Below, in pieces: positions 1-9,260 of a DNA stretch of 64,000 nucleotides. How positions within the stretch are numbered: position 1 is the first letter of the stretch; every line of letters starts with the position of its first letter. This stretch comes from Desulfovibrio sp. JC022 (GTDB taxonomy: Bacteria > Desulfobacterota > Desulfovibrionia > Desulfovibrionales > Desulfovibrionaceae). A program made the translations under genes and the position numbers. The notes below the pieces were generated by a model, which saw only the letters and a program-made list of their open reading frames with translations, had not been told where the DNA came from and ran no database searches. The stretch spans positions 1-64,000 of the forward strand of contig NZ_VOPZ01000005.1 in the NCBI RefSeq assembly GCF_010470665.1, given 5' to 3'.

Positions 1-1
1 T

Positions 2-152
2 AATGATCTCTGCACCTTACTTTCGATCAGTGCGGAGACGGAAGCTAATCAACTCAGCCGCCGCTGTCAATCATTAATTTTCATGTTCTCGCAAAATATT
101 TTTTCAATGATCTCAGTGCCTTGCTTTCGCTAAGCGCGGATTGGGAATTTAT
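2..152. repeat. Pair of imperfect direct repeats at the left edge
   Basis: Two stretches of about 40 bases (roughly 2-42 and 109-149) share AATGATCTC, a CCTT core, CTTTCG and GCGGA in the same order. They lie in the gap before the deaminase-like gene. No gene was seen in 1-254. Function unknown; they may belong to an element that continues to the left of the window. Confidence 0.4.
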
Positions 153-254
153 GCAAACCCGATCCGAATGTCAACCGCTAATGTCCGGTCAGTCAGAAAA
201 AAAATCCCCGACAAGCTCGTGGCTTTCAGCCGTTGCTGCGTCGAGAAAGAGGTT

Positions 255-1793
255 CTATGGAAAACCGATGGCCGCGTCAACACCTTTTTCAATTATTGTT
301 GATATCTGTTTCGAATAATCCTCTTTGAAGCGTTTAAAGACTTCAGAATCCTCAAACCTGTTAAGCTTTCCCTCAAGTTTCCACTGCTCCCTTGCCTTCT
401 CGCTGCTTAACAAAAAGGCTTCGCAATCCAGATCCGGCTGGTCATCTCTATAACATGCGGACACCATCTTAAAAGACGTTGCATTGTCCCACAAAGACTG
501 CCCTTCCAAAAATGAATATTCCAACGAATTCCGGACGACTCGCTTTACCGCTAGATAATTTAGCCCCTGATCCGCTACAGCGCGTTCATATTCATCAGTC
601 AGTGTTGACCGCGCAATTCCCATATCATCAGAAGAAATCACCACAGGGACCTCTTCTTTCAAGTAAAAATTCAATGGGTGATCTCTGCCCGAAACATTCA
701 GTATTACGTCATTACTGCCCAACAATACTTCAAGGGCCACATCCTTCTGACGCATCAATGCCAGAGTGTTAAGAGGCACTGTCTCATAAGCAAGACCCAC
801 GCCATGGCCTATCCTGCGGGCATGACCTTTGATAACTGCCAGTTTAATATGATTCGCAAGGGCTTGAGGGGTCGTCAATGTGGGAGTCAGCTCTCCAGCA
901 TGCAAGGCAATAGGGACATCGGGGTACTTTGAGTGAAAGAAATCCAACATATCCATATGCAGGGCATAGTCCCGCACGGCAATAGGTCCATCTTCAGGAC
1001 CGACCATATTAAGCCCAACAACACGGGGATCACGACGGACAAGTTCAAATGACCAAGCCATCTGGGCGAATACGTAAGCAGGCTCAACACCTCTGAAAAT
1101 CTGATTGATATAACGGACTTTTACATTGCTGCCCGGACTATTGCCTACCAGTTCCCGCTGCCTGCGCTCAGCCCGCCCAAGCTCTTTGCGAGCCAAATCC
1201 ATATCTTTAAAGAGTCCTGCCTGCTTCAATCGAGCAAAGCATTCTTCTGCTTTTCCATTCCAACTGGCATCGGCAGCCCAGGGACTTACCCATTGGGGAC
1301 CGTAAATTGACAGCATCACCTCAACATACTGAACTTTATCCCGCACCGCCTGCTTCACCGCATGAGCCAGCAACCTTCCTTTATCCCGTTTCACCGCCCC
1401 AAATCTGCCGAACGTTTCAAAAAAACGGTCATGCCCCCACATACGGTTATCGCGCATCCCTTCCCTGACAGAAAGAGCATTAACCGCCCTACCCCAGACA
1501 TCAGGCTGCCTGTAAGCATCCTTTGCTGCAACAGTACCGTTTACGCATGGCCCGGCCAAGATGCGGCCGCTCAATTCATGTATGCACGCACCATCATCAG
1601 CCGCCCACTTTAAATAATCCTCAGCATAAGGAATGCCGGACAAATGGGTATGAAGCTCTGCCCCTTTAGGCATCTCAGCCAGAACCATACGCAGCGCAAC
1701 GGGGTCGACCTGCTTGAGAAGCATTGACCTCTCAGCGGTCTTCGGGACACAGGCCGAGACAAGAAGGAACATGATGATGGCTATTTTTTTCAT
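255..1793 (-). CDS. Adenosine deaminase family lipoprotein
   Basis: Likely hydrolytic purine-nucleoside deaminase of the amidohydrolase superfamily, secreted as a lipoprotein. The chosen start gives an N-terminus MKKIAIIMFLLVSAC, a signal peptide with a lipobox ending at Cys15. Zinc and catalytic motifs follow in the family order: ELHTH (His48, His50), LHAGE near residue 299 with the catalytic Glu, RIGHG near 328 and SSDD near 388. At 512 aa it is longer than cytosolic adenosine deaminases (about 340 aa) and nearer in size to secreted ADGF-type enzymes. An upstream in-frame start would add 15 residues before the signal peptide and is unlikely. The substrate is inferred from motifs only. It probably salvages or detoxifies nucleosides outside the cytoplasm. 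Confidence 0.85.
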   Translation of the reverse strand: MKKIAIIMFLLVSACVPKTAERSMLLKQVDPVALRMVLAEMPKGAELHTHLSGIPYAEDYLKWAADDGACIHELSGRILAGPCVNGTVAAKDAYRQPDVWGRAVNALSVREGMRDNRMWGHDRFFETFGRFGAVKRDKGRLLAHAVKQAVRDKVQYVEVMLSIYGPQWVSPWAADASWNGKAEECFARLKQAGLFKDMDLARKELGRAERRQRELVGNSPGSNVKVRYINQIFRGVEPAYVFAQMAWSFELVRRDPRVVGLNMVGPEDGPIAVRDYALHMDMLDFFHSKYPDVPIALHAGELTPTLTTPQALANHIKLAVIKGHARRIGHGVGLAYETVPLNTLALMRQKDVALEVLLGSNDVILNVSGRDHPLNFYLKEEVPVVISSDDMGIARSTLTDEYERAVADQGLNYLAVKRVVRNSLEYSFLEGQSLWDNATSFKMVSACYRDDQPDLDCEAFLLSSEKAREQWKLEGKLNRFEDSEVFKRFKEDYSKQISTIIEKGVDAAIGFP

Positions 1794-1898
1794 AATCCAT
1801 ACTCTATATAATAAGCTCCTCTTCAAGGTAAATGGCATTTTTAACCTTTATCCTCTCTAATAGAATCCAAAAAGCACATTCCCTTTACCGCTCCAAGC

Positions 1899-1931
1899 AA
1901 AAAAAAAGGCCGCCCCAAGGGACGGCCTTTT
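1899..1931. terminator. Bidirectional Rho-independent terminator after tmcA
   Basis: The inverted repeat AAAAGGCCG / CGGCCTTTT has a CCC/GGG inner stem. A run of A's on the plus strand becomes the T tract for the leftward tmc operon. It sits 20 bases beyond the tmcA stop codon. Confidence 0.85.
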
Positions 1932-1951
1932 ACTTAATATACGATCAGATC

Positions 1952-2356
1952 CTAGTGTGCTGCGGGAGCGGCACCGCCCTTGGGGTGGCAACCAGCGCAG
2001 GATACGGGACCCTTATCTTCTTTTACATGGCAGTCAGAGCAAAGCTGATGGTAAGCATTGCGCAGACCGGTCTTACCAGATTCAGGCTTTACCTGATGGC
2101 AGTCAGCACACTTCTGGTCTTCGGAAGATTCGTCTTCAACGATCTTTCCATCTTCCCAGACGTGGTGGCAGACAGCGCAATCATCAATACCGGCCATTTC
2201 GTTGTGTGCATCATGTGCAAACACGGCAGCAGGTCTTTCATGCTTAGGGAAAGCCGGGTCCAGCAAAGAGGTGATGTCCTCCTGGCAGAACGCGGGAACC
2301 ATGTAGAGCAAGACACAGGCGGCAATGACCGCAATAGAGAATACTCTTTTAATCAT
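1952..2356 (-). CDS. tmcA: Type II tetraheme cytochrome c3 TmcA
   Basis: Periplasmic tetraheme cytochrome of the Tmc transmembrane complex; it takes electrons from periplasmic hydrogenase or formate dehydrogenase via cytochrome c3. The 134-aa product has a signal peptide (residues 1-24) and four CXXCH heme sites: CAVCH (60-64), CADCH (83-87), CSDCH (106-110) and CAGCH (120-124). The first is followed by a second His, typical of bis-histidine c3 hemes. The start at 2356 follows GGAGG; a longer in-frame extension would place residues before the signal peptide. It is the first gene of tmcABCD-like order, 13 bases before tmcB. The acidic character and gene neighbours support type II over type I c3. 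Confidence 0.93.
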   Translation of the reverse strand: MIKRVFSIAVIAACVLLYMVPAFCQEDITSLLDPAFPKHERPAAVFAHDAHNEMAGIDDCAVCHHVWEDGKIVEDESSEDQKCADCHQVKPESGKTGLRNAYHQLCSDCHVKEDKGPVSCAGCHPKGGAAPAAH

Positions 2357-2369
2357 TGTAATCTTCCTC

Positions 2370-3683
2370 CTACGCTTCCGGCTTTTCCATGAGATCATAG
2401 ATAAGATCGCCGAAGAACTTAATGTCCATACCGAGTTCATAATAATGAACGAGGTCTTCAAGTCCGCCGTGGCAGTTATGGCAGGGAGCGAGAATGGTGT
2501 TCACGCCAGTTGCCTTAAGCTGCTCGGCTTTGATCTTGTTACCTTTCATACGGACGTTCTTGAACGGAGGACCGCAGTTAATGACACCACCGCCCGCAGC
2601 ACAGCAGTAGTTGTGCTCAAGGTTGGGGGTCATTTCAACAACGTTTTCACACAGAGCGTGAGCCAGTTTGCGGGACTGTTCCATCAGACCGCGACCACGG
2701 ATGATGTTACAGGGATCATGTACGGTGATAGGCTCTTTGAACTTCTCACGCAGCTTGATCTTGCCTGCTTCGAAGAGTTCCCAGAAGAACTCAACAGAGT
2801 GGACAACTTCGATGGGATACATTTCCCATGCGTCCCAGCGGTTACCCTGATCGTAAATGGAGCGGAATGCGTGACCGCACTCACCCATTACGATGCGCTT
2901 GACCTTGAGGTCGAGAGCTGATTCGAAATGACGTTTCTTAAGACGACCCATCATTTCAAAGTCACCGGTAAACATACACATGTCGGAGTTATCCCAGCCC
3001 GGTTCGGTGGGCATGGTGAAATCAACTCCGGCTTCATTGAAGATGTATGCAGCCTGATAAATGAGCTGGGTACGGAACTTGGGTTCCGGTGCGATAACGG
3101 AATAGTAGATATCCGCACCTTCTTTATCCAGCGGAATGCGCAGGTTAGGCATTTCATCGCGGGCTTCATCTTCCTGCCATTGCAGGGTATCCGGCCATTC
3201 ATCATCCTTGAGCCACATCTGGTTCATGGTTGCGGAATGGGAGTGCGCGGTATCCTGAATGTACTGCGGAGTCACGCCGAGCTTGTGGCACATGCGGCGC
3301 ACCATGCTCATAATGTAACCGGTATCAATACCGAGCGGGCAGAAATGTACGCAGCGGCGACAGAGGTTACACTCAGTGTAAGCGATCTGTGCCATCTGGT
3401 AAATTTCGTCAGCAGTAACTTTGTAATTACTGCGCAGAATTTTGCCCAGAGTATTGTGGACCTTACCAGCAGGTGAATAGCTGGGGTCCCCTTCATGGGA
3501 CATATAGTAATGGCAGGCTTCGGAGCACATACCGCAACGCATACAAGTCTCAGCATAGAGCTTGAGTTTTGCGCCGGCTTCTCCTTCAATAACCTGCTTA
3601 AGAGTATTTTCGATACGCTCAGGAGTCAGGCGGGAAACACCCCGGTTGAGTCCTACGTCTTCGATTTTCCTGTCGAATGTCAT
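2370..3683 (-). CDS. tmcB: Tmc complex iron-sulfur protein TmcB (HdrD-like)
   Basis: Cytoplasmic iron-sulfur subunit of Tmc, related to HdrD/DsrK. The 437-aa protein has two [4Fe-4S] ferredoxin motifs, [11 protein letters not shown] (Cys47, 50, 53, 57) and [12 protein letters not shown] (Cys105, 108, 111, 115). The C-terminal half carries CCG-type cysteine motifs, including HDPC near 323 and NYCCAAGGG near 363, which in HdrB/D bind a non-cubane or catalytic cluster. By homology it passes electrons between membrane heme b and a cytoplasmic acceptor that is not yet firmly identified in this family. It lies between tmcA and tmcC with short gaps. Confidence 0.92.
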   Translation of the reverse strand: MTFDRKIEDVGLNRGVSRLTPERIENTLKQVIEGEAGAKLKLYAETCMRCGMCSEACHYYMSHEGDPSYSPAGKVHNTLGKILRSNYKVTADEIYQMAQIAYTECNLCRRCVHFCPLGIDTGYIMSMVRRMCHKLGVTPQYIQDTAHSHSATMNQMWLKDDEWPDTLQWQEDEARDEMPNLRIPLDKEGADIYYSVIAPEPKFRTQLIYQAAYIFNEAGVDFTMPTEPGWDNSDMCMFTGDFEMMGRLKKRHFESALDLKVKRIVMGECGHAFRSIYDQGNRWDAWEMYPIEVVHSVEFFWELFEAGKIKLREKFKEPITVHDPCNIIRGRGLMEQSRKLAHALCENVVEMTPNLEHNYCCAAGGGVINCGPPFKNVRMKGNKIKAEQLKATGVNTILAPCHNCHGGLEDLVHYYELGMDIKFFGDLIYDLMEKPEA

Positions 3684-3709
3684 TTTTCAGTACTCCTTGC
3701 GGGAATTGG

Positions 3710-4369
3710 TTACCAGTCCTTACAGCGACGAACGCCACCGAACTCGGATCCCATATAGGCTCTGGTAAACAGGCCGAACAACATGTGGCTCAAACGGGTG
3801 AAGGGAATGCTGATCAGCATAAGTTCACCGCAGAGGATATGCAGAATGAGCATAACCTTGGCATCACCGATTTCGTGGTAGGACAGAACACCGGTCAGGA
3901 AAACGAGGGTAGGTATAACAAGTGCAACCCAGTCTTTACCGGTGGTCAGGTAAGCTACGTCTCTCTGCAAGAAACGGCGTGCGCCGAAATAGATGCAGCA
4001 GACAACTACCAGAATGGACATGATGTCAGCAATGGTATCCGGGAGAGTAGGCCAGCTGATGCCGAAGAACTGATCCCAGAGAACCACGTGTCCCAACAGA
4101 AAGAGGGGCACAATGACAAGACAGATATGAAAAACAAAGGTTACCATCGCAGTCCAGGGATTGCGCTGCCAACCGAGAGTTCCACCGGGGTTCATCCATG
4201 CCATGATGGAGCGAAAACCCCATTTGAAGCTCATGTAGTGCAGGGACGATCCGTCCTTTGCCTTTGCGAGCTGGTACATGGAAACCAATCTGTAAGCGGA
4301 ACCGAGAACAAACACGCCCCAGGCGAACCATGCCAGAGGACCGACAACGAATGCATAAACACTATTCAT
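3710..4369 (-). CDS. tmcC: Tmc complex membrane cytochrome b TmcC
   Basis: Integral membrane subunit (219 aa) of the NarI/DsrM type, with about five hydrophobic segments starting at residue 5. Histidines inside or next to membrane helices (FHICL, LLGHVV, SYHEIG, LHILCG, LSHML) are candidate ligands for two b hemes. Its role is to carry electrons across the membrane from TmcA to TmcB. The gene lies between tmcD (upstream) and tmcB, all transcribed leftward with gaps of 16-26 bases, consistent with a single operon. Confidence 0.92.
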   Translation of the reverse strand: MNSVYAFVVGPLAWFAWGVFVLGSAYRLVSMYQLAKAKDGSSLHYMSFKWGFRSIMAWMNPGGTLGWQRNPWTAMVTFVFHICLVIVPLFLLGHVVLWDQFFGISWPTLPDTIADIMSILVVVCCIYFGARRFLQRDVAYLTTGKDWVALVIPTLVFLTGVLSYHEIGDAKVMLILHILCGELMLISIPFTRLSHMLFGLFTRAYMGSEFGGVRRCKDW

Positions 4370-4385
4370 GTTAATTCCTCCGGTT

Positions 4386-5639
4386 TTAGAATTCGCTTAC
4401 TTCGGCAACGATGCGCACAAATTTGCCGCCGTCTATTGCACGAATGAGGACTTTGGAACTGTCAGGGCTGAAAACGGGTTCCCAGCACTGATCGAAATCC
4501 TGACCATAAGGCTTACCGTCGAGAACAACGGTGTAGCGACCGTTCTTTTCAACCTTGGCAGCAACTTTGCTGCTGTCAGGGCTGAAAACAGGCTGCCAAG
4601 CCATTTCATAAACACCGGGCCAGACTTTGCCGTCACAGAGAACTGTGTAAGCTTTGTCGTCTTTAGCGAGTGCTGCGGCGCGGTTTCCGTCAGGACTGAC
4701 AGCCAAGTCGATAACCACAGGTGCAGTGATGGACCAGGGCTTACCATCCACAGCAACTGTGAAGCTGCCGAAAGTGGGTGCTACAATAGCCCAGAGTTTG
4801 GAACCATCGGCACTGAACTGCTGGTGCCAGCAGTTGGCCATGTTGTTCTTCCAGATCAGTTCGCCGTCCTGAGCCATACCCCATTTTCCGCCCAGACGAA
4901 CGGGAGCTACGAGAGCACCGGTCGCGGGGTTGAAAGAGGGAGCCCAGACACACTGAAATTCACGCTGCCAGATTTTGCCATCGACTGCGATGGTGTAATC
5001 ATAGAGAGTCTTTCTTACCTGACAGGCAACTTTTTCACACTTGGCGTCAAACACCGGAGTGTAACAGTTCATGAAAACGTTATCCCAGGCAGTTCCATTA
5101 ACAGCAACTGTATAGATACCTTTCTGAAAGGTTTCGATATCAGCCTGCGGCATGGACTTCACCTGAACAACAGCAGCGGTTGATTTACCGTCACTGCCTA
5201 CTGTGAAGTTATTTGCGTTTTCAAAAAAGTTTTCCCAGAGAACACCGTCAACACCCATAGCGTATGTCATGTCCTGCTGTACTGCACAGACAATAGTACC
5301 TTCGGGGCCGAAAGTAGTTTTCCAGATATAGCCGTAATTTTCCGGCCAGTGCTTACCGTCAACAGCCAGAGTCCACTCGCCCATCTGCTGGGCTACACCT
5401 GTGAATCTGCCGTCGGGTGCAAATTTGGGGTAGAAAATCCTGTCGTATGCTTCTTCCCAAATCTCACCGTTGACGCAAGCAGTGAATTCCAATTCGCCTT
5501 TATTAACAACAGCACCGACCTTTTCACCGTCAGGGCTGGCATGGAATTCTTCCACCCACTCAAATTTATCAGACCAGGATCCAGTATCCTGAATCTCTCG
5601 CCTACCGGGATTCCAATCCCACGTGGACGCATCAGGCAT
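4386..5639 (-). CDS. tmcD: Tmc complex propeller-like subunit TmcD
   Basis: A 417-aa soluble protein without signal peptide, built from about eight repeats of roughly 45 residues with the pattern FSPDSSKVAAKVEKNGRYT and W-x-x-V/N-F, as in WD40-like/PD40 beta-propellers. In D. vulgaris the fourth Tmc gene encodes such a tryptophan-rich cytoplasmic protein. The start at 5639 (MPDAS) follows AGGAGG with a 6-base spacer, so the five residues before it in the open frame are the ribosome binding site. It is the first-transcribed gene of the operon. Its biochemical role is unknown; a scaffold role is an inference. Confidence 0.88.
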   Translation of the reverse strand: MPDASTWDWNPGRREIQDTGSWSDKFEWVEEFHASPDGEKVGAVVNKGELEFTACVNGEIWEEAYDRIFYPKFAPDGRFTGVAQQMGEWTLAVDGKHWPENYGYIWKTTFGPEGTIVCAVQQDMTYAMGVDGVLWENFFENANNFTVGSDGKSTAAVVQVKSMPQADIETFQKGIYTVAVNGTAWDNVFMNCYTPVFDAKCEKVACQVRKTLYDYTIAVDGKIWQREFQCVWAPSFNPATGALVAPVRLGGKWGMAQDGELIWKNNMANCWHQQFSADGSKLWAIVAPTFGSFTVAVDGKPWSITAPVVIDLAVSPDGNRAAALAKDDKAYTVLCDGKVWPGVYEMAWQPVFSPDSSKVAAKVEKNGRYTVVLDGKPYGQDFDQCWEPVFSPDSSKVLIRAIDGGKFVRIVAEVSEF

Positions 5640-6058
5640 CTCACGCCTCCTCATTCCGAAGATCCGGTCTATCCGCCAATATTCCGGATCAACTCGGTTT
5701 TCAGGGTGCCAAGCACCCTAGTTTTCTAACCAACAAAATAGTCCCGTCTTTGGTCGAAACAAACCTCGTCACACCAAGGCCGGAGACCCGCCCGACCTTA
5801 TAACTGCAAGTTAATTGGCACATTTTGCAAAGTAGGACAATAGCATCCGAGGGGTTTGGGCGAGTATTTTTCTCAAAATAAAAAGGGTGGCAGCCCATAA
5901 ACAGGACAACCACCCTCACAAAAAACACTTACTTTTCAAACAGATAAAAGACTTTTGTTAATCAAAAAAACATATCGATTTGGCAATCAATCAAAGTTAT
6001 CGTTTTTTTTATTCCTACTTTAACAGTAGGACATATTACCTACCAAAGCAAGAGGTAA
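5640..6058. other. Intergenic region upstream of the tmc operon
   Basis: No gene seen. It holds a terminator (5876-5916), a small hairpin GGGTGC-CAA-GCACCC (5706-5720) in the expected 5' leader of tmcD, and an inverted repeat CCTACT-N5-AGTAGG near 6014. A tmc promoter must lie here, but no clear -35/-10 pair was found. The sigma-54-like string near 5817 has wrong spacing. Confidence 0.6.
5876..5916 (-). terminator. Terminator of the BioD-like/acyl-CoA synthetase operon
   Basis: Stem AGGGTGG (5884-5890) with CCACCCT (5910-5916). On the minus strand it is followed by TTTTTATTTT. Confidence 0.75.
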
Positions 6059-7123
6059 TCATAGATCTAATTCATCATAAATGTAGTCATAATCTAACTC
6101 GGAATTAACCAGCCCTGCCCCGTGATTAATCTTGATCATATCACGGAGTTTGTAGCTTTCCTGAATGGCTTCCATTTTCTTAGCCACGGCATAGGTATCA
6201 TCACGTACAACAATAACCGGGATTTCAAGCACTTCCGAACGAGTCAAAATAATATCGTTGGGATAAAGGTTACCGGTCAAAATCAAGCAGGGACAATTAC
6301 CCTCAAGAGCCACCAACTGAACATCCGCCCTATCTCCACCCACAATGACAGCAGAATTCTTATGCCGCCTGAAATGGGTGATAAAGTTCTCCACCTGCAT
6401 GGTCCCGATCAGGAAATTCTCAACAACCCGGTCTGCTTTTGCATGGGCGGAAATAATCTTACCGAAGAGCCGTTCAGCTAAATCACTAACCTTAATGGCC
6501 CCCATCAAAGGATCGCGGGGAATAATACCCAGAACCTTCACTCCCCTCTTTTCCAGAAAAGGAACAATCAATGAAGTGAGTTCATCCATATAATGTTCGG
6601 GCACGTCATTAAAAACAACACCCAGAAAATCATCGCCCAGTTCTTTCTGGACCCGCAGTACGTAATCATAATGAAGTTCGCTGCTGTAACGATCCACCAG
6701 GATTGTCTTGGCGCCCATAGCTCTGGAAACATCAGGACCGTTCACGCCGCAATAAGTCCCGGAACTGAGATAACTACCCGACCCACCGATGATCATAACA
6801 TCTTTATCACTGCTGAGCTCTTCGTAAGATTCAACAATGGAAGGCATGAGATCACCCATATCTTCGGAAAAAGCCTTGATGGTAAAATCACGGGTGACCA
6901 GCACCGGGGTAACCTTGGCCGGGTCCTGCTCCAGCCCGAGAACCTGCTGGATAAAAGCCGCATCAGCGTCTCCGGGGGTATCGCCGTCCATATGGGGAAC
7001 AGCCCCCACAGGTTTCATGTAGCCCACATTGAATCCGCTGTTGCGGAACTTGAGCCCCAGCGACATGGCCAAAAGGTTCTTACCGGAATATCCGGTGGTG
7101 GAACCTATATATATACTTACCAT
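6059..7123 (-). CDS. BioD-like P-loop protein with DRTGG domain
   Basis: The 354-aa protein matches the N-terminal regulatory half of long phosphotransacetylases: a dethiobiotin-synthetase-like P-loop domain (GSTTGYSGKN at residues 7-16, a GxxxxxGK loop) followed from about residue 215 by a DRTGG-type domain containing GGDRADVQL. It lacks the catalytic phosphotransacetylase domain. It sits 10 bases after the ADP-forming acyl-CoA synthetase gene in the same operon, so a nucleotide- or acetyl-CoA-responsive role in acetate metabolism is plausible. That role is an inference; the family has no settled function as a stand-alone protein. Confidence 0.8.
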   Translation of the reverse strand: MVSIYIGSTTGYSGKNLLAMSLGLKFRNSGFNVGYMKPVGAVPHMDGDTPGDADAAFIQQVLGLEQDPAKVTPVLVTRDFTIKAFSEDMGDLMPSIVESYEELSSDKDVMIIGGSGSYLSSGTYCGVNGPDVSRAMGAKTILVDRYSSELHYDYVLRVQKELGDDFLGVVFNDVPEHYMDELTSLIVPFLEKRGVKVLGIIPRDPLMGAIKVSDLAERLFGKIISAHAKADRVVENFLIGTMQVENFITHFRRHKNSAVIVGGDRADVQLVALEGNCPCLILTGNLYPNDIILTRSEVLEIPVIVVRDDTYAVAKKMEAIQESYKLRDMIKINHGAGLVNSELDYDYIYDELDL

Positions 7124-7133
7124 CTATGCCTCC

Positions 7134-9260
7134 TTATTCGCGCTCATCCGGCTGCCTGCCCGCATCTGCGGAAATATCGACAACAGTCATCCGGGCATCG
7201 GCAACAAGAGCCTCGTCCGAGCTGACAAGCACAGGATTGAATTCTGCTTCATAAATTTCAGGAAAATCATTTGCAAGGCACGACATCCTGATCAAAACAT
7301 CGGTAATCGCCTCAAAGTCAACGGGCTCGCCCCCTTTGACTCCCTTCAACAACATATAGGAACGGATTTCCCGGACCATGTCCCCGGCATCCTCAACAGA
7401 AAGAGGAGCGAGTCGGAACGAAATATCCTTCAAAATCTCAACATAAACCCCGCCCAATCCGAACATAAGCAAAGGTCCGAACTGTTTATCCCTGCGAAAA
7501 CCGACCACAACCTCGCGGGACTGAGGGGAAGCCATCTGCTGCACCAGGCATCCGGCAATATAAACATCCGGACGCAGACGCTGGGTCCGGGCGGTTATAT
7601 CCCAGAAAGCCGCCTTTACTTCCTCTGCGGAATTAAGTCCCACACGGACACCATCCACATCGGATTTATGCGAAATTTCCGGGGAAGCAATCTTAAGCAC
7701 CACCGGATAGCCCAGCTGCTCGGCAATTGCCGCAGCTTCAGTACCGGAACGTGCAAGATCGGATTCCGGGGTAGGCAGTCCGTAAGCGGTAACAATGTCA
7801 CGGGCCTGAAATTCCACCAGTTCGGAACGGCCGGAACGCAAGGCGTTATTCACAACCGTACGGGCCGCCTCAACATCGTGCTCAGGGGTAACATACGTGC
7901 GCAGCGGACGCCCTTTCCAGACTGCATATTTATGCATGCAGTCCATAGCCCGGACTGCCTGCTTGGGAAAGTCATATACCGGAACTCCGGCTTCTGCAAA
8001 AATTTCTCGGGCCGGTGCGCTGTTCTTGCGTCCCATGAGGCAACAGAAAACAGGCTTGCTGACTTCGCCCATACCTTCAACCACGGCTTTGGCTACCCCG
8101 GTCAGGTCCAGATCAACTGTAGGAGCGATAATGACCAGCAGGCTGTTCACCGCCGGATCATGACCGACAATACGCACAGCACGTCCATAGCTAGCAGCAT
8201 CAGCCTCTCCGAGAAGATCCACCGGATTGTACAGCGAAGCATAACCCGGAAGCATGCGCTGTAATTCACCGATGGTGGAAGGTGAAAAAGTAGGCATACG
8301 CATAACTGATTCACCGCAGGCATCAGCAGCGAGAATACCGGGTCCTCCCGCATTGGTTACAATGCCTAAGTTAGGTCCCAGCGGCAATTCCTGAACTGAA
8401 AAGGCCTTGGCAAGATTGAAGAGTTCATCCAGCTTCTCCACCCGGATAACACCGGACTGCCGGAAAGCTGCATCGCAGGCCTGATCTGAACCGGCCATGG
8501 CCCCGGTATGGGATGATGCCGCCCTTGCCCCGGCGGGAGTGGTTCCGGCCTTCATCATCAATACCGGCTTTTTCATGGAGACTTTAGCTGCCTGCTCCAT
8601 GAACTCCCGGCCATCCTCAATATTTTCCACATATCCGAGAATCACTCTGGTATCGGGGTCATTGCCCAGATATTCAAGCATGGAGGCTTCGTTGATCACA
8701 GCCTTGTTGCCAAGACTGATAAATTTAGAAAAACCGACTTTTGAACCGAGAGCCCAGTCAAGTACAGCAACGCAAAGTGCGCCGGACTGCGAAAAGAATC
8801 CCATACTGCCGGGCAGAGGGCTGCCCGTGGCAAAGGAAGCATTGACCCCGCCTCTGGAATTAATCACCCCAAGACAGTTGGGACCGAGTACATTTACGCC
8901 GTTTTTCTTTGCCAGCTCCGCAATTTCCACTTCAAGAAGCCAGCCCTCATGATCGACTTCCTTGAACCCTGCGGAAATAATCACCACAGAGCCGACTCCC
9001 AGCTCTAATAATTCGCGGAAAGCACCAAGGACAAAATCTCGCGGAACCGCAATAACAGCGAGGTCCACGGGAGCACCGATTTCAGAAATACTCTTGCACG
9101 CATCAAGACCGCAGATACTTCCGCCTCGCGGATTTACCGGGTAAAGATGACCGGCATACCCGGCATCCAACAGGTTGGACAGGATGGTATTTCCTATTTT
9201 CCCGGAAACAGATGAAGCACCTACAACGGCGATCGATGACGGAGTGAACAGACTATCCAA
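7134..9260 (-). CDS. ADP-forming acetate/acyl-CoA ligase, fused alpha-beta type
   Basis: Interconverts an acyl-CoA plus ADP and phosphate with the free acid plus ATP, giving substrate-level ATP. The 708 residues show the expected order: CoA-binding Rossmann domain (SIAVVGASSVSGKIG near residue 8), succinyl-CoA-synthetase-like domains with GPNCLGV near 125 and the SSHTG active-site histidine motif near residue 250, then an ATP-grasp domain (YPVVLKIASPEISHKSD near 530). Substrate (acetate, aryl acids or other) cannot be told from sequence. First gene of a two-gene operon with the BioD-like protein. Confidence 0.9.
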   Translation of the reverse strand: MDSLFTPSSIAVVGASSVSGKIGNTILSNLLDAGYAGHLYPVNPRGGSICGLDACKSISEIGAPVDLAVIAVPRDFVLGAFRELLELGVGSVVIISAGFKEVDHEGWLLEVEIAELAKKNGVNVLGPNCLGVINSRGGVNASFATGSPLPGSMGFFSQSGALCVAVLDWALGSKVGFSKFISLGNKAVINEASMLEYLGNDPDTRVILGYVENIEDGREFMEQAAKVSMKKPVLMMKAGTTPAGARAASSHTGAMAGSDQACDAAFRQSGVIRVEKLDELFNLAKAFSVQELPLGPNLGIVTNAGGPGILAADACGESVMRMPTFSPSTIGELQRMLPGYASLYNPVDLLGEADAASYGRAVRIVGHDPAVNSLLVIIAPTVDLDLTGVAKAVVEGMGEVSKPVFCCLMGRKNSAPAREIFAEAGVPVYDFPKQAVRAMDCMHKYAVWKGRPLRTYVTPEHDVEAARTVVNNALRSGRSELVEFQARDIVTAYGLPTPESDLARSGTEAAAIAEQLGYPVVLKIASPEISHKSDVDGVRVGLNSAEEVKAAFWDITARTQRLRPDVYIAGCLVQQMASPQSREVVVGFRRDKQFGPLLMFGLGGVYVEILKDISFRLAPLSVEDAGDMVREIRSYMLLKGVKGGEPVDFEAITDVLIRMSCLANDFPEIYEAEFNPVLVSSDEALVADARMTVVDISADAGRQPDERE

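Noticed and set aside
5815-5835. Sigma-54-like TTGGCACATTTTGCA upstream of tmcD
   Set aside because: GG and GC are eight bases apart instead of ten, and it lies on the plus strand while the tmc operon reads leftward.
7029-8264. 411-codon plus-strand open frame over the acyl-CoA ligase
   Set aside because: The opposite strand carries a full set of conserved ligase motifs; this frame has low-complexity, unfamiliar sequence.
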